Source: Nitrospira sp. (GTDB lineage: Bacteria; Nitrospirota; Nitrospiria; Nitrospirales; Nitrospiraceae). From it: DNA of 62,341 nt. Of the stretch, positions 55,670-62,341 are shown in pieces. Position 1 is the stretch's first letter; each line of letters opens with the position of its first letter. The notes beneath the pieces are model-generated. The model made no database searches. It was not told where the DNA came from and worked only from the letters and a program-made list of their open reading frames with translations. The stretch lies in NCBI GenBank assembly GCA_005116815.1, contig SWDR01000028.1:85310-147650 (forward strand), in the 5' to 3' direction. The position numbers were made by a program, and so were the translations under genes.

Positions 55670-57052
55670 ATGGTACAAGTTGCCATGGACCACCCTTCGA
55701 ATAAGGAACCGGGACAGAAATCCGCTATGCAAAAGATCGGTTGGTTCACAGCGACCTGTGTTCTTATCAGCAATATCGTCGGGGGCGGCATCTTCACCAC
55801 GACAGGATTCATGGCCCGGGATCTCGGCGATCCAATGCTGATTCTCCTCTTGTGGTTCATGGGGGCATTATTCGCCGTCGGCGGTGCAATGATCTATGGC
55901 GAACTGGGGTCGCGCCTCCCACATGCCGGCGGGGATTACGTCTACTTGCGAGAGGCCTATGGGCCCTTGGTGGCATTCCTCAGTGGATGGACGTCCTTCA
56001 CGATCGGGTTCGGAGCCGCCGTTGCAGCTTCAGCCATCAGCTTCTCCTCCTATGCACTGCGCGTCATCCCGATCGAGGACGAGCAGGGATGGCTTGCAAA
56101 AGGTCTCTCCCTCTCCCTGCTCTGGATCGTCACCCTCGTCCATTGTCGAGGTGTCGGAACAGGCGGACGGTTGCAGCTCTTGCTCACCAGCACAAAAATG
56201 GTCGCCATTGGGGGATTGATTCTCGGCGGGTTATGGGAGGTCGCAAGTCACGACAACGCACATCTCACCGGACAGACCACACAACAGCCAACTTTCGGAG
56301 CATCGGCTATCGCCCTCGTACTGGTAACCTACTGCTATCTCGGCTGGAACGTCGTGGGCTACATCGCCTCCGATATCGCCGAGCCCTCCCGGACGTTGCC
56401 CAAGATCATGATCGGAGGCACGGCTTTCATCGGAGCAATCTATCTGCTATTGAATCTCGTCTACCTGTCGGCATTGACGATTGCAGAGTTGGCTCGAGAA
56501 CCGATCGTTCCGGTTGCCGAGAAGACCGCAGCCGCCTTGTGGGGACCCCAGGGCGGACGAGTAGTCGCCGCCATTCTCTGCCTCTCCATTGCTGGAGCCG
56601 TCAGCGCCATGACCTGGGCAGGGCCCCGTGTCTGTTGGGCCATGGCGCAGGACGGCATGATTACGCCCTGGCTTGCCAAGCTCCACCCCCGTACTGCGGT
56701 GCCGGTTCGGGCAATCGTCTTTCAAAGCCTCTGGGCATCACTGCTCGTCCTCAGCGGAACCTTTGAGCAGCTCCTCGTCTACAGCGGCCTCGTACTCTCA
56801 TTCTTCATGGCCTTGACCCTGTCCACAATCTTCCTTCTTCGCCCTACTTGCGTCATGGATCGGCGACATTATCACGCGCCCCTCTATCCATTTCTCCCGA
56901 TCACGCTCGTCTGTGGTGCTGCCGCCCTGGTCATCTCCAGTATGCTCGAACGACCGGCAGAATCAGTCTACGGCGCAACGACCATTCTTAGCGGCATCCC
57001 GCTGTATTATTATTGGCGGAGGGCTGTCAGTCGCCACCGGCATAAACCCTAA
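55670..57052 (+). CDS. APC-family amino-acid permease
   Basis: 460 aa, about 12 transmembrane segments. The first segment has the APC signature ISNIVGGGIFTTTGF; PHAGGDYVYLREAYGPLVAF and YLGWNVVGYIASDIAEPSRT follow. Probably an inner-membrane amino-acid or amine transporter; the substrate cannot be predicted. It is divergent from phhB, 158 bp away. Confidence 0.9.
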   Translation: MVQVAMDHPSNKEPGQKSAMQKIGWFTATCVLISNIVGGGIFTTTGFMARDLGDPMLILLLWFMGALFAVGGAMIYGELGSRLPHAGGDYVYLREAYGPLVAFLSGWTSFTIGFGAAVAASAISFSSYALRVIPIEDEQGWLAKGLSLSLLWIVTLVHCRGVGTGGRLQLLLTSTKMVAIGGLILGGLWEVASHDNAHLTGQTTQQPTFGASAIALVLVTYCYLGWNVVGYIASDIAEPSRTLPKIMIGGTAFIGAIYLLLNLVYLSALTIAELAREPIVPVAEKTAAALWGPQGGRVVAAILCLSIAGAVSAMTWAGPRVCWAMAQDGMITPWLAKLHPRTAVPVRAIVFQSLWASLLVLSGTFEQLLVYSGLVLSFFMALTLSTIFLLRPTCVMDRRHYHAPLYPFLPITLVCGAAALVISSMLERPAESVYGATTILSGIPLYYYWRRAVSRHRHKP

Positions 57053-57122
57053 CGAAGCCCGTGAAAATCCCCATTCCAATCATCCCCTCAATCTGACAGG
57101 GCTCGCCCACAACGAGAAAAGC

Positions 57123-57250
57123 AGCAGGCTGTTCAAAACGTCTGTCCAGCAAGGCCGCAGCGAGTGAAGACCGGAAGCGTACCCTTCAGGGTACGTTGAG
57201 GGTCTGAACGATGCGAGAACGATGCTGGCAGACGTTTTCAACAGCCTGCT
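57123..57250. repeat. 128-bp palindromic element
   Basis: A 22-bp outer arm (57123-57144) pairs with 57229-57250 with one mismatch. Inner stems include TCCAGC/GCTGG, AGACC/GGTCT and a central GTACCCT-TC-AGGGTAC hairpin. The whole unit can fold into one long bulged hairpin. It has no ORF, and looks like a non-autonomous interspersed repeat (MITE- or REP-like). Confidence 0.8.
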
Positions 57251-57258
57251 AGAAATGG

Positions 57259-57297
57259 AACGGGCGACCCTGCACTAGGTAGGAGGTCGCCCGTTTT
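57259..57297. terminator. Rho-independent terminator after the APC permease
   Basis: ACGGGCGACC at 57260-57269 pairs with GGTCGCCCGT at 57285-57294 and is followed by TTT on the plus strand. It is probably the terminator of the permease gene and could also serve the minus-strand small ORF at 57305. Confidence 0.75.
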
Positions 57298-57304
57298 ATG
57301 GCGC

Positions 57305-57448
57305 TTAGGACGCCAGTTCGGCTATGTAATTGTCTCGGCCCAGCAAAAACTGAGTCCCGCGCGACAACGAGAACATCGGGCACCTGATCGGGGGAACATA
57401 CATCCATCCCCGGAGCTTGTGTGCCTCGGCCAGCGTCGAGTTCTCCAC
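57305..57448 (-). CDS. Possible 47-aa protein
   Basis: GTG start at 57448, stop at 57305, and an in-frame stop just upstream of the GTG. The translation has protein-like composition (for example WMYVPPIRCPMFSLSRG). No family is recognised and no good ribosome site is seen. The terminator at 57259 immediately follows it. Reported as a weak candidate. Confidence 0.3.
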   Translation of the reverse strand: MENSTLAEAHKLRGWMYVPPIRCPMFSLSRGTQFLLGRDNYIAELAS

Positions 57449-57822
57449 AATAAAATCAGGCTAATAACCTATTGGTCTGTGGTGCCGCTACGGCACAGCC
57501 AGTGGAGAGCCGGCTAGCACGATCGATCAGAAGCCCGCCCTCGAGTCGGCGGGCCTATGTGGTCAGGTGGAGTAAGATCATCCATCGCTACCCTCCTCTC
57601 TTGAGAAAGTATGCGGGGGACCCGTTAACAGCCGCGCGGTCTGTTCGGTCCCTCTGAGGATAAAGCACTTGGGCCGTGCTTCCTTCCTACGCCCATTAGA
57701 AAAACGTGTCAATGGGGTGCCATAATTTTTTGTGCGGTCTCCCACAAGGCATACCACATGCCAAGCAACTACAAGTCTTCCAGGGGCGAATACCGTCCAG
57801 CGATTTTCCTCACAAACGATAC
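57449..57822. other. Gene-free region with short hairpins
   Basis: No supported gene. It contains the hairpins GTGCCG-CTA-CGGCAC near 57480-57495 and GCCCGCC/GGCGGGC near 57532-57553. Base composition is mixed, with no mobile-element gene. Confidence 0.5.
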
Positions 57823-57852
57823 GGGGGGATCAACCGAATGGCTGATCCCCCC
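57823..57852 (-). terminator. Terminator of the small coiled-coil protein gene
   Basis: GGGGGGATCA and TGATCCCCCC form a 10-bp perfect stem with a 10-base loop, 28 bp after the stop of the gene at 57880-58182. Confidence 0.75.
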
Positions 57853-57879
57853 CTAGACAACGCCGAAGCCTAAGTACCC

Positions 57880-58182
57880 TTAGTAGCCCGCGCCCTGGGC
57901 CTTACGTTTTGCCTTTTCAATCTCTTCCGTCATCTTCCCTTCGGCCTGGCTCTTATGCTGGGCAGCCATGTCGCTCATCTTCTGCTCGGCTTCAGATTTC
58001 TTGTCACTCGCTGCCTGGCGGGCACTGGAACTGGACTCCGTTGCGGACCGCTTGGCATTGGCCATCTCCTGATCGAGCTTTTGCTGTATATCGCCGGCCG
58101 ACGGAGCTTGCCCGAAGACAACCGGTGACAATCCCAGAACCATCATGGACATCGTCAACATGATAGATATTGATCTACGCAT
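57880..58182 (-). CDS. Small secreted coiled-coil protein
   Basis: 100 aa from ATG 58182 (GGAGG eight bases upstream). A signal peptide to about residue 25 (ending VFGQA) is followed by a hydrophilic Ala/Lys/Glu/Ser/Met helix with repeats such as QAASDKKSEAEQKMSDMAA. It resembles LEA-like or Lpp-like periplasmic proteins without a lipid anchor. The role is unknown; stress protection is a guess. Confidence 0.65.
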   Translation of the reverse strand: MRRSISIMLTMSMMVLGLSPVVFGQAPSAGDIQQKLDQEMANAKRSATESSSSARQAASDKKSEAEQKMSDMAAQHKSQAEGKMTEEIEKAKRKAQGAGY

Positions 58183-58302
58183 CTGAAGTTCCTCCAAAAT
58201 GATGAAAACCGCCCGGGGAACGAGCAGCTTGAGAAAGCGTACCGAACTGTCCAGGCAGATTCAAGACCTCCTGTGATGAAGACTTTCCATCGCTCCGTCC
58301 GC

Positions 58303-59019
58303 TTATTTCATGATCGGCGCGGACTCGCGCACCCGGTAACCAGCCGGAGGGGCAAACAGACTGTCGTCCAAGCGTTGGGCCTTGATGTGAATCGCTTCCT
58401 CACGAGATGCTTCTTTTCCTGATTCGTCTCGCTCGATCTCGCGGAGAGGAAACCCTCCGTCTTTGATGATGTCGCGGATCCAGAAAGGATAACCCCCACC
58501 GCCTGCAGGATCACTGGACAGTAACCCGTAGAAGGCCGCGTTGCTGATGCCCTTCGCAATGCAGACTTCGCTGGTTCCGTCGTCGTCCTTGCCCACATAG
58601 ATCTCACAGGGATATCCAGCCACCTTGCGGCGTTTCCCGGTCTTTGTCACTGTCGTGCCCTCGAACATCTTCTTGACGTCCTCAGACTTCAGATAATTTC
58701 GTGGCAGGATCGTCACGCTCCGATCTTGAGACTCCACGACGAAGCCTTCGTTGGTCGTGGAATCCCACACCATGTAATCTCCATCCCCTTCACCATCGGC
58801 ACGCATCTTCTCACCTTTGAAATAGGTCTTGTGTGTACTCACCTCGCCATCCGACGTTCTCTTCATCACCACCACGCCTTCAAAGGAACCAGCAACCACG
58901 AGACTCGGATCCCCCAACCAGATCAGCCCCAACAAGGCGACGGCTAACAATGTCATGCCCCTCGCCTTCAATCGTGACCCGGGCATCACGTCAGAGCCCG
59001 TTCTGTCGTTTCCGCTCAT
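58303..59019 (-). CDS. DUF4412-like secreted protein
   Basis: 238 aa from ATG 59019. A signal/anchor segment lies near residues 20-45. The mature part has the pattern of DUF4412 proteins: MVWDSTTNEGFVVESQDRSV, then KRRKVAGYPCEIYVGKDDDG, with two conserved-looking cysteines. The function is unknown. It lies ten bases after the PPK2 stop on the same strand, so the two genes probably share a transcript. Confidence 0.7.
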   Translation of the reverse strand: MSGNDRTGSDVMPGSRLKARGMTLLAVALLGLIWLGDPSLVVAGSFEGVVVMKRTSDGEVSTHKTYFKGEKMRADGEGDGDYMVWDSTTNEGFVVESQDRSVTILPRNYLKSEDVKKMFEGTTVTKTGKRRKVAGYPCEIYVGKDDDGTSEVCIAKGISNAAFYGLLSSDPAGGGGYPFWIRDIIKDGGFPLREIERDESGKEASREEAIHIKAQRLDDSLFAPPAGYRVRESAPIMK

Positions 59020-59029
59020 TCGATTTCCC

Positions 59030-59848
59030 TTACACAATCTTCAACGTGGAAAAGTCGATGCCTTTAGGCGCCGGAGGCGTCGTAAGCTTCATCGCTTCCA
59101 ATGTGTTGGCTACGAGTTCCGCGACCACGAGATTGCGATACCACTTCCGATTGGCCGGCACAATATACCAAGGCGCACAATCCGTGCTCGTGGCGGCCAT
59201 CATGTCTTCGAACGCATCCATATAGGGCTTCCACAACTTTCTTTCCTCAAGATCCCCCTCGTTAAATTTCCAGCGCTTCTCCGGATCTCGGATGCGTTCC
59301 TCCAGCCGCTCTTTCTGTTCGTCCTTTGAGATGTGCAGAAAGAGCTTGAGCACCACTGTCCCGTTTTCAGCAAGCAGCTCCTCAAATTCTTTGATCTGAT
59401 TGAACCGTTGTTTCACCACTTTATCCGAGACCCACCCATGCACGCGGGTGATCAAGACATCCTCATAGTGCGAACGGTTGAAAATACCAATCTGGCCCTT
59501 CGACGGCGCCCTCTGATGGACGCGCCACAGAAAGTCATGGCTCAACTCCTCGGACGACGGAGCTTTGAATGACACCACTTTGCAGCCCTGCGGGTTCACA
59601 CCCGACATCACGCTCCTAATCGTGCCGTCTTTCCCGCTGGTGTCCATTCCCTGAAGCACAATCAGCAAGGATCGAGTCCCGTTCGCATACAGCCGCTCTT
59701 GGAGTTCGCCGAGCCGACCGATCAACCCCGCCGTGATCGCCTTGGCCTTCTCTTTGCCTTGATCGGTTTTCTTGTACTCGCCGCTATCGTCAGGATCGAA
59801 TCGTGCGAGTGTCAACGCGCGTCCCGGCTTCACTCGATAGTCTTTCAT
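59030..59848 (-). CDS. ppk2: Polyphosphate kinase 2 family protein
   Basis: 272 aa from ATG 59848 (GAGGAGG five bases upstream); the open frame continues across the aquaporin start but that part is not protein-like. Walker A GMDTSGKDGTIRSV, then WRVHQRAPSKGQIGIFNRSH and YEDVLITRVHGW are PPK2 signatures. It transfers phosphate between polyphosphate and nucleotides, for example making GTP or ATP from polyphosphate. The class cannot be fixed by eye; the length fits single-domain class I or III. Confidence 0.92.
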   Translation of the reverse strand: MKDYRVKPGRALTLARFDPDDSGEYKKTDQGKEKAKAITAGLIGRLGELQERLYANGTRSLLIVLQGMDTSGKDGTIRSVMSGVNPQGCKVVSFKAPSSEELSHDFLWRVHQRAPSKGQIGIFNRSHYEDVLITRVHGWVSDKVVKQRFNQIKEFEELLAENGTVVLKLFLHISKDEQKERLEERIRDPEKRWKFNEGDLEERKLWKPYMDAFEDMMAATSTDCAPWYIVPANRKWYRNLVVAELVANTLEAMKLTTPPAPKGIDFSTLKIV

Positions 59849-60009
59849 CAGTGCCTCCTCTCGCCTCGTGATGATGTCTCCATGAAAATACGCCGGTCCG
59901 AGCAAAGAATATAGTGCCAGGCTTCGCACAAGAGAATCTCGCTCCTTGCGATTTGTCGAGACCACGGGCATAGTGCGTCTTAGCAGTACACCTACCGGGA
60001 GGATGAGTA

Positions 60010-60699
60010 ATGAATCGACTGGCAGCAGAAGCAATCGGCACGTTTTGGCTGGTGTTCGGGGGATGCGGGAGCGCCGTGCTGGCCGCCGCTTTTCCACAAG
60101 TCGGCATTGGCCTGCTCGGGGTATCCTTCGCATTCGGACTGACCGTCCTCACGATGGCCTACGCCATTGGCCATATTTCAGGCTGCCATCTCAACCCGGC
60201 CGTCTCCGTCGGCCTCGTGGTCGGTAAACGATTCCCGGCCAGCGATCTCCCTGGATACATCGGCGCCCAAGTGCTCGGTGCGGTCCTCGGAGCCGGAACG
60301 CTCTATCTCATCGCCAGCGGGAAAACCGGTTTCGACATCGGCGGCTTCGCTTCCAACGGATACGGAGAACATTCCCCGGGCGGCTATTCGCTCATGGCCG
60401 CGCTCCTCACCGAAATCGTACTCACCTTTATGTTTCTGTTCATCATCCTTGGAGCCACCGACAGCCGCGCGCCCCAAGGCTTCGCACCCATCGCAATCGG
60501 CCTGGGCCTGACGCTCATCCACTTGATCGGCATCCCGATCACCAATCTCTCCGTCAACCCGGCCCGCAGCACCGGCCCCGCCCTCTTCGTGGGAGGCTGG
60601 GCGATCGGACAACTCTGGCTTTTCTGGATCGCCCCGATCATCGGTGCCGCATTGGCAGGAGTCGCCTATCCTCTGATCGCAGGCAGCCCGAAACGATAG
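60010..60699 (+). CDS. aqpZ: Aquaporin Z
   Basis: 229 aa, six transmembrane helices and two half-helices with NPA boxes (HLNPAVS, SVNPARS). The C-terminal half has [14 protein letters not shown]. It is a water channel; AqpZ-type rather than GlpF-type is suggested by the [12 protein letters not shown] motif. ATG 60010 has GGAGGATG upstream. It is divergent from ppk2. Confidence 0.95.
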   Translation: MNRLAAEAIGTFWLVFGGCGSAVLAAAFPQVGIGLLGVSFAFGLTVLTMAYAIGHISGCHLNPAVSVGLVVGKRFPASDLPGYIGAQVLGAVLGAGTLYLIASGKTGFDIGGFASNGYGEHSPGGYSLMAALLTEIVLTFMFLFIILGATDSRAPQGFAPIAIGLGLTLIHLIGIPITNLSVNPARSTGPALFVGGWAIGQLWLFWIAPIIGAALAGVAYPLIAGSPKR

Positions 60700-60744
60700 G
60701 GTTGAAGTTCTTCAGGCTGAGAACGAGAAAGGGGAGAGAACAGG

Positions 60745-61713
60745 CTACGGCAGTTTCGGCGCGTCTTGGGCACAGCGAAATCCGACGTTCGGATCATGCT
60801 CGGTGGGATCGCCTTTCGTCCGAAAGGACGACCGAAGCCGATAGGGATTATTGATATAGGAGCCGCCGCGTTGCACCTTCGCGGTGCCCTCGATCGGTCC
60901 ACGCGGGTTGATCGCAGGATTCTTCTTATAAAACTCTTCGTCGTACCAGTCGGTCACCCATTCATAAAGGTTGCCGGCCAAATCGTGGACGCCATAGGGG
61001 CTCTTCCCCTTGTCACGATTGCCGATAGGCGACACTGTATCAGCCCCTTCTTTTAATCCGAAGACCGCATGAGCCGGAGTCGGCGCATCGCTCCCCCAGG
61101 GATAGACCCTTCCATCCGCACCTCTAGCGGCTTTCTCCCATTCCGCTTCGGTCGGCAACCGTTTCCCGGCCCATAGACAATAGCCCGTCGCCTCCATCCA
61201 GTTCACCCATCGGACCGGACGATCCGAATGGATGACCGGCGTCTCCTTGTCCGCAAAGCTCCAAGGCGGTTCACTCTGAATCGCCTCGACAAACTTCGCA
61301 AACCGGCCATTCGTCACTTCGAACTTATCCATATAGAAACTGTCGAGGAAGGCACGATGAATTGGCTGCTCGTCATCATCGCCCTTGTCGCTCCCCATCG
61401 TGAACTCACCGGCCGGAACCAGCATCATGGGAACACCATCTTTTCCGGTGATCTCGACGGGCAGTTGGGGTGGACCAACCGGCTTTGTAATCGCTCCAGC
61501 GGTAGAAGGAGGATGCACCTTTCCTGGTGGCTTCGGATCACTCTCTGCTACATGAGGCTTGGGTGGAACTGGGGCAGGAACTTGGGCTGGTATTGGAACC
61601 GGCTCTGGCTTGGCAAGCGGGATTTCATTCGCCAGTGCAAGATCGCTGGTGATCCATAGCACCGACAATAGGCCGAACACCATGGCGTGAATCATGTTTC
61701 GAGACTGCATCAT
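60745..61713 (-). CDS. Exported SUMF1/FGE-domain protein lacking catalytic cysteines
   Basis: 322 aa. A signal peptide (residues 1-28) is followed by a Pro-rich linker (PEPVPIPAQVPAPVPPKPH) and a formylglycine-generating-enzyme-like domain from residue 85 (MMLVPAGEFTMGSD, KRLPTEAEWEKAARG, LAGNLYEWVTDWYD, GFRCA). At the active-site position the sequence is RGGSYINNPYRLRSS, so the paired cysteines of true FGE are missing. It is more likely a binding or lectin-like domain than a sulfatase activator. Confidence 0.85.
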   Translation of the reverse strand: MMQSRNMIHAMVFGLLSVLWITSDLALANEIPLAKPEPVPIPAQVPAPVPPKPHVAESDPKPPGKVHPPSTAGAITKPVGPPQLPVEITGKDGVPMMLVPAGEFTMGSDKGDDDEQPIHRAFLDSFYMDKFEVTNGRFAKFVEAIQSEPPWSFADKETPVIHSDRPVRWVNWMEATGYCLWAGKRLPTEAEWEKAARGADGRVYPWGSDAPTPAHAVFGLKEGADTVSPIGNRDKGKSPYGVHDLAGNLYEWVTDWYDEEFYKKNPAINPRGPIEGTAKVQRGGSYINNPYRLRSSFRTKGDPTEHDPNVGFRCAQDAPKLP

Positions 61714-61925
61714 CGACGGTCTCGTCTCCGTGAAAGAGCAGGTGCTTCCTGCACTACCAGTGCCAGGGTACCGAAAATCGTGAGGACAAATCTACCCTTC
61801 TACCAGTCTCGAAGGGGCGAAAGGCTGTTTCACATGGTAGGGGACAAAAAAGACTGAAGATTTGACCCGTCGGCATTCATCACGATGCAGCGATGAAGTG
61901 CCGACGGCACGCACGATGCGCGATT
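61714..61925. other. Intergenic region before tmRNA
   Basis: About 210 bp with no gene. Short dyads such as CGATGAAGTGCC / GCCGACGGCAC occur near 61890-61910 and may form the terminator of ssrA on the minus strand. Confidence 0.4.
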
Positions 61926-62275
61926 TGGTGGAGGCGAGGGGAGTTGAACCCCTGTCCGAAGACCTTCAGCACAACGGATCTACATGTTTAGCCGATCGTT
62001 TTAGTTTCGCAGCCACCCACGCCCACCGGCTAGCTTAGACTGGCCACTAGCCCAGTATTGTCTCGTCCTCAGCCGCTGAGCACCAGCTTTGGACCAGCCC
62101 GCTGTATCGCGCTCCGACCACCCCCGCGGGCCTCAGGTGGAGGAACGTCGCAGTTAATTAAGCTGCGAGTGCCAGTTCTTGATTGGCAGTTACATTTTCC
62201 CGGAGGATTTACGAGACCCCGAGAGCTCGACATGCACCGCTGACCTTAGTATCCCCGTCGATTCCGGTCGCCCCC
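61926..62275 (-). ncRNA. ssrA: Transfer-messenger RNA
   Basis: 350 nt on the minus strand. The 5' end GGGGGCG pairs with CGCCTCC before a genomically encoded ACCA, giving the alanine-type acceptor stem, and the T-arm GGGGTTCAACTCCCC lies near the 3' end. The tag reading frame (62158-62187) encodes ANQELALAA followed by TAA. tmRNA with SmpB rescues stalled ribosomes and marks truncated proteins for proteolysis; the LALAA ending fits the ClpXP/Lon-type degron. The sequence upstream of the 5' end is the presumed promoter, not resolved here. Confidence 0.97.
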
Positions 62276-62341
62276 TTTCTTGTTTGCGTGAAACGAAAGA
62301 TATGAGAGGAACCTCGCTCATACCTCAGATGCTCATCATAC

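Noticed and set aside
59849-60133. N-terminal extension of the PPK2 gene across the aquaporin start
   Set aside because: The extension is Arg/Pro-rich, overlaps aqpZ, and a strong GAGGAGG site stands before the ATG at 59848.

Overview
The window reads as a chromosomal segment of a Gram-negative bacterium of the Nitrospirota, most likely Nitrospira. This is inferred from the overall gene set and order: an ATP synthase F1 block without F0 genes, tandem bactofilins after parAB, LpxC and outer-membrane barrels showing an outer membrane, and an exosortase-associated TIGR03790-type protein. I could not run a database search, so the genus is a judgement. Almost everything is housekeeping. Accessory character is concentrated at the left edge, around 13.1 kb and at 52.5-57.5 kb.

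Layout. 1-2530: a 1223-bp unit carrying a RelE/ParE-type toxin-antitoxin pair, present twice in tandem plus a third 84-bp fragment that ends on the secA stop codon. 2.5-11.5 kb: secA, a TlpA-like thioredoxin with a small His-rich exported protein, an excisionase-like HTH protein overlapping an outer-membrane barrel gene, a propeller lipoprotein, and a TIGR03790-like protein. 11.7-15.2 kb: an apparent deletion junction joins an M1 aminopeptidase missing its C-terminus to a MauG/CcpA-type cytochrome c peroxidase missing its N-terminus. 15.3-19.6 kb: sugar-phosphate operon pgi-pgl-glk-rpiA. 19.6-22.7 kb: L,D-transpeptidase group with a coiled-coil lipoprotein.

23.1-32.8 kb: the block typical of origin-proximal chromosome, rpmH-rnpA-yidD-yidC-mnmE-mnmG-rsmG-parA-parB, with two perfect parS palindromes (one lies on the rsmG start codon) and two bactofilins. 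dnaA and clear DnaA boxes are absent. 32.8-41.4 kb: mnmA, the F1 genes atpHAGDC, an RluD-type pseudouridine synthase and small genes. 41.4-45.0 kb: an outer-membrane barrel and a ZnuABC-type metal importer. 45.2-50.6 kb: rplI-glyA-nrdR, a two-component pair whose kinase has an N-terminal Rossmann fold, and lpxC. 50.7-57.1 kb: a HARE-HTH protein with its own promoter and palindrome, an inositol-phosphatase-family enzyme, an AhpD-like protein, a RiPP-type B12/radical SAM enzyme, a pterin dehydratase and an APC permease. 57.1-57.9 kb: a 128-bp palindromic element and terminators. 57.9-62.3 kb: small secreted proteins, PPK2, aquaporin, a SUMF1-domain protein without the catalytic cysteines, and tmRNA (ssrA) on the minus strand.

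Functionally the window combines protein export and membrane insertion (SecA, YidC, YidD), chromosome segregation (ParABS, possibly with bactofilins), tRNA/rRNA modification (MnmE, MnmG, MnmA, RsmG, RluD), energy (F1-ATPase), carbohydrate flux, and envelope building (LpxC, L,D-transpeptidases).
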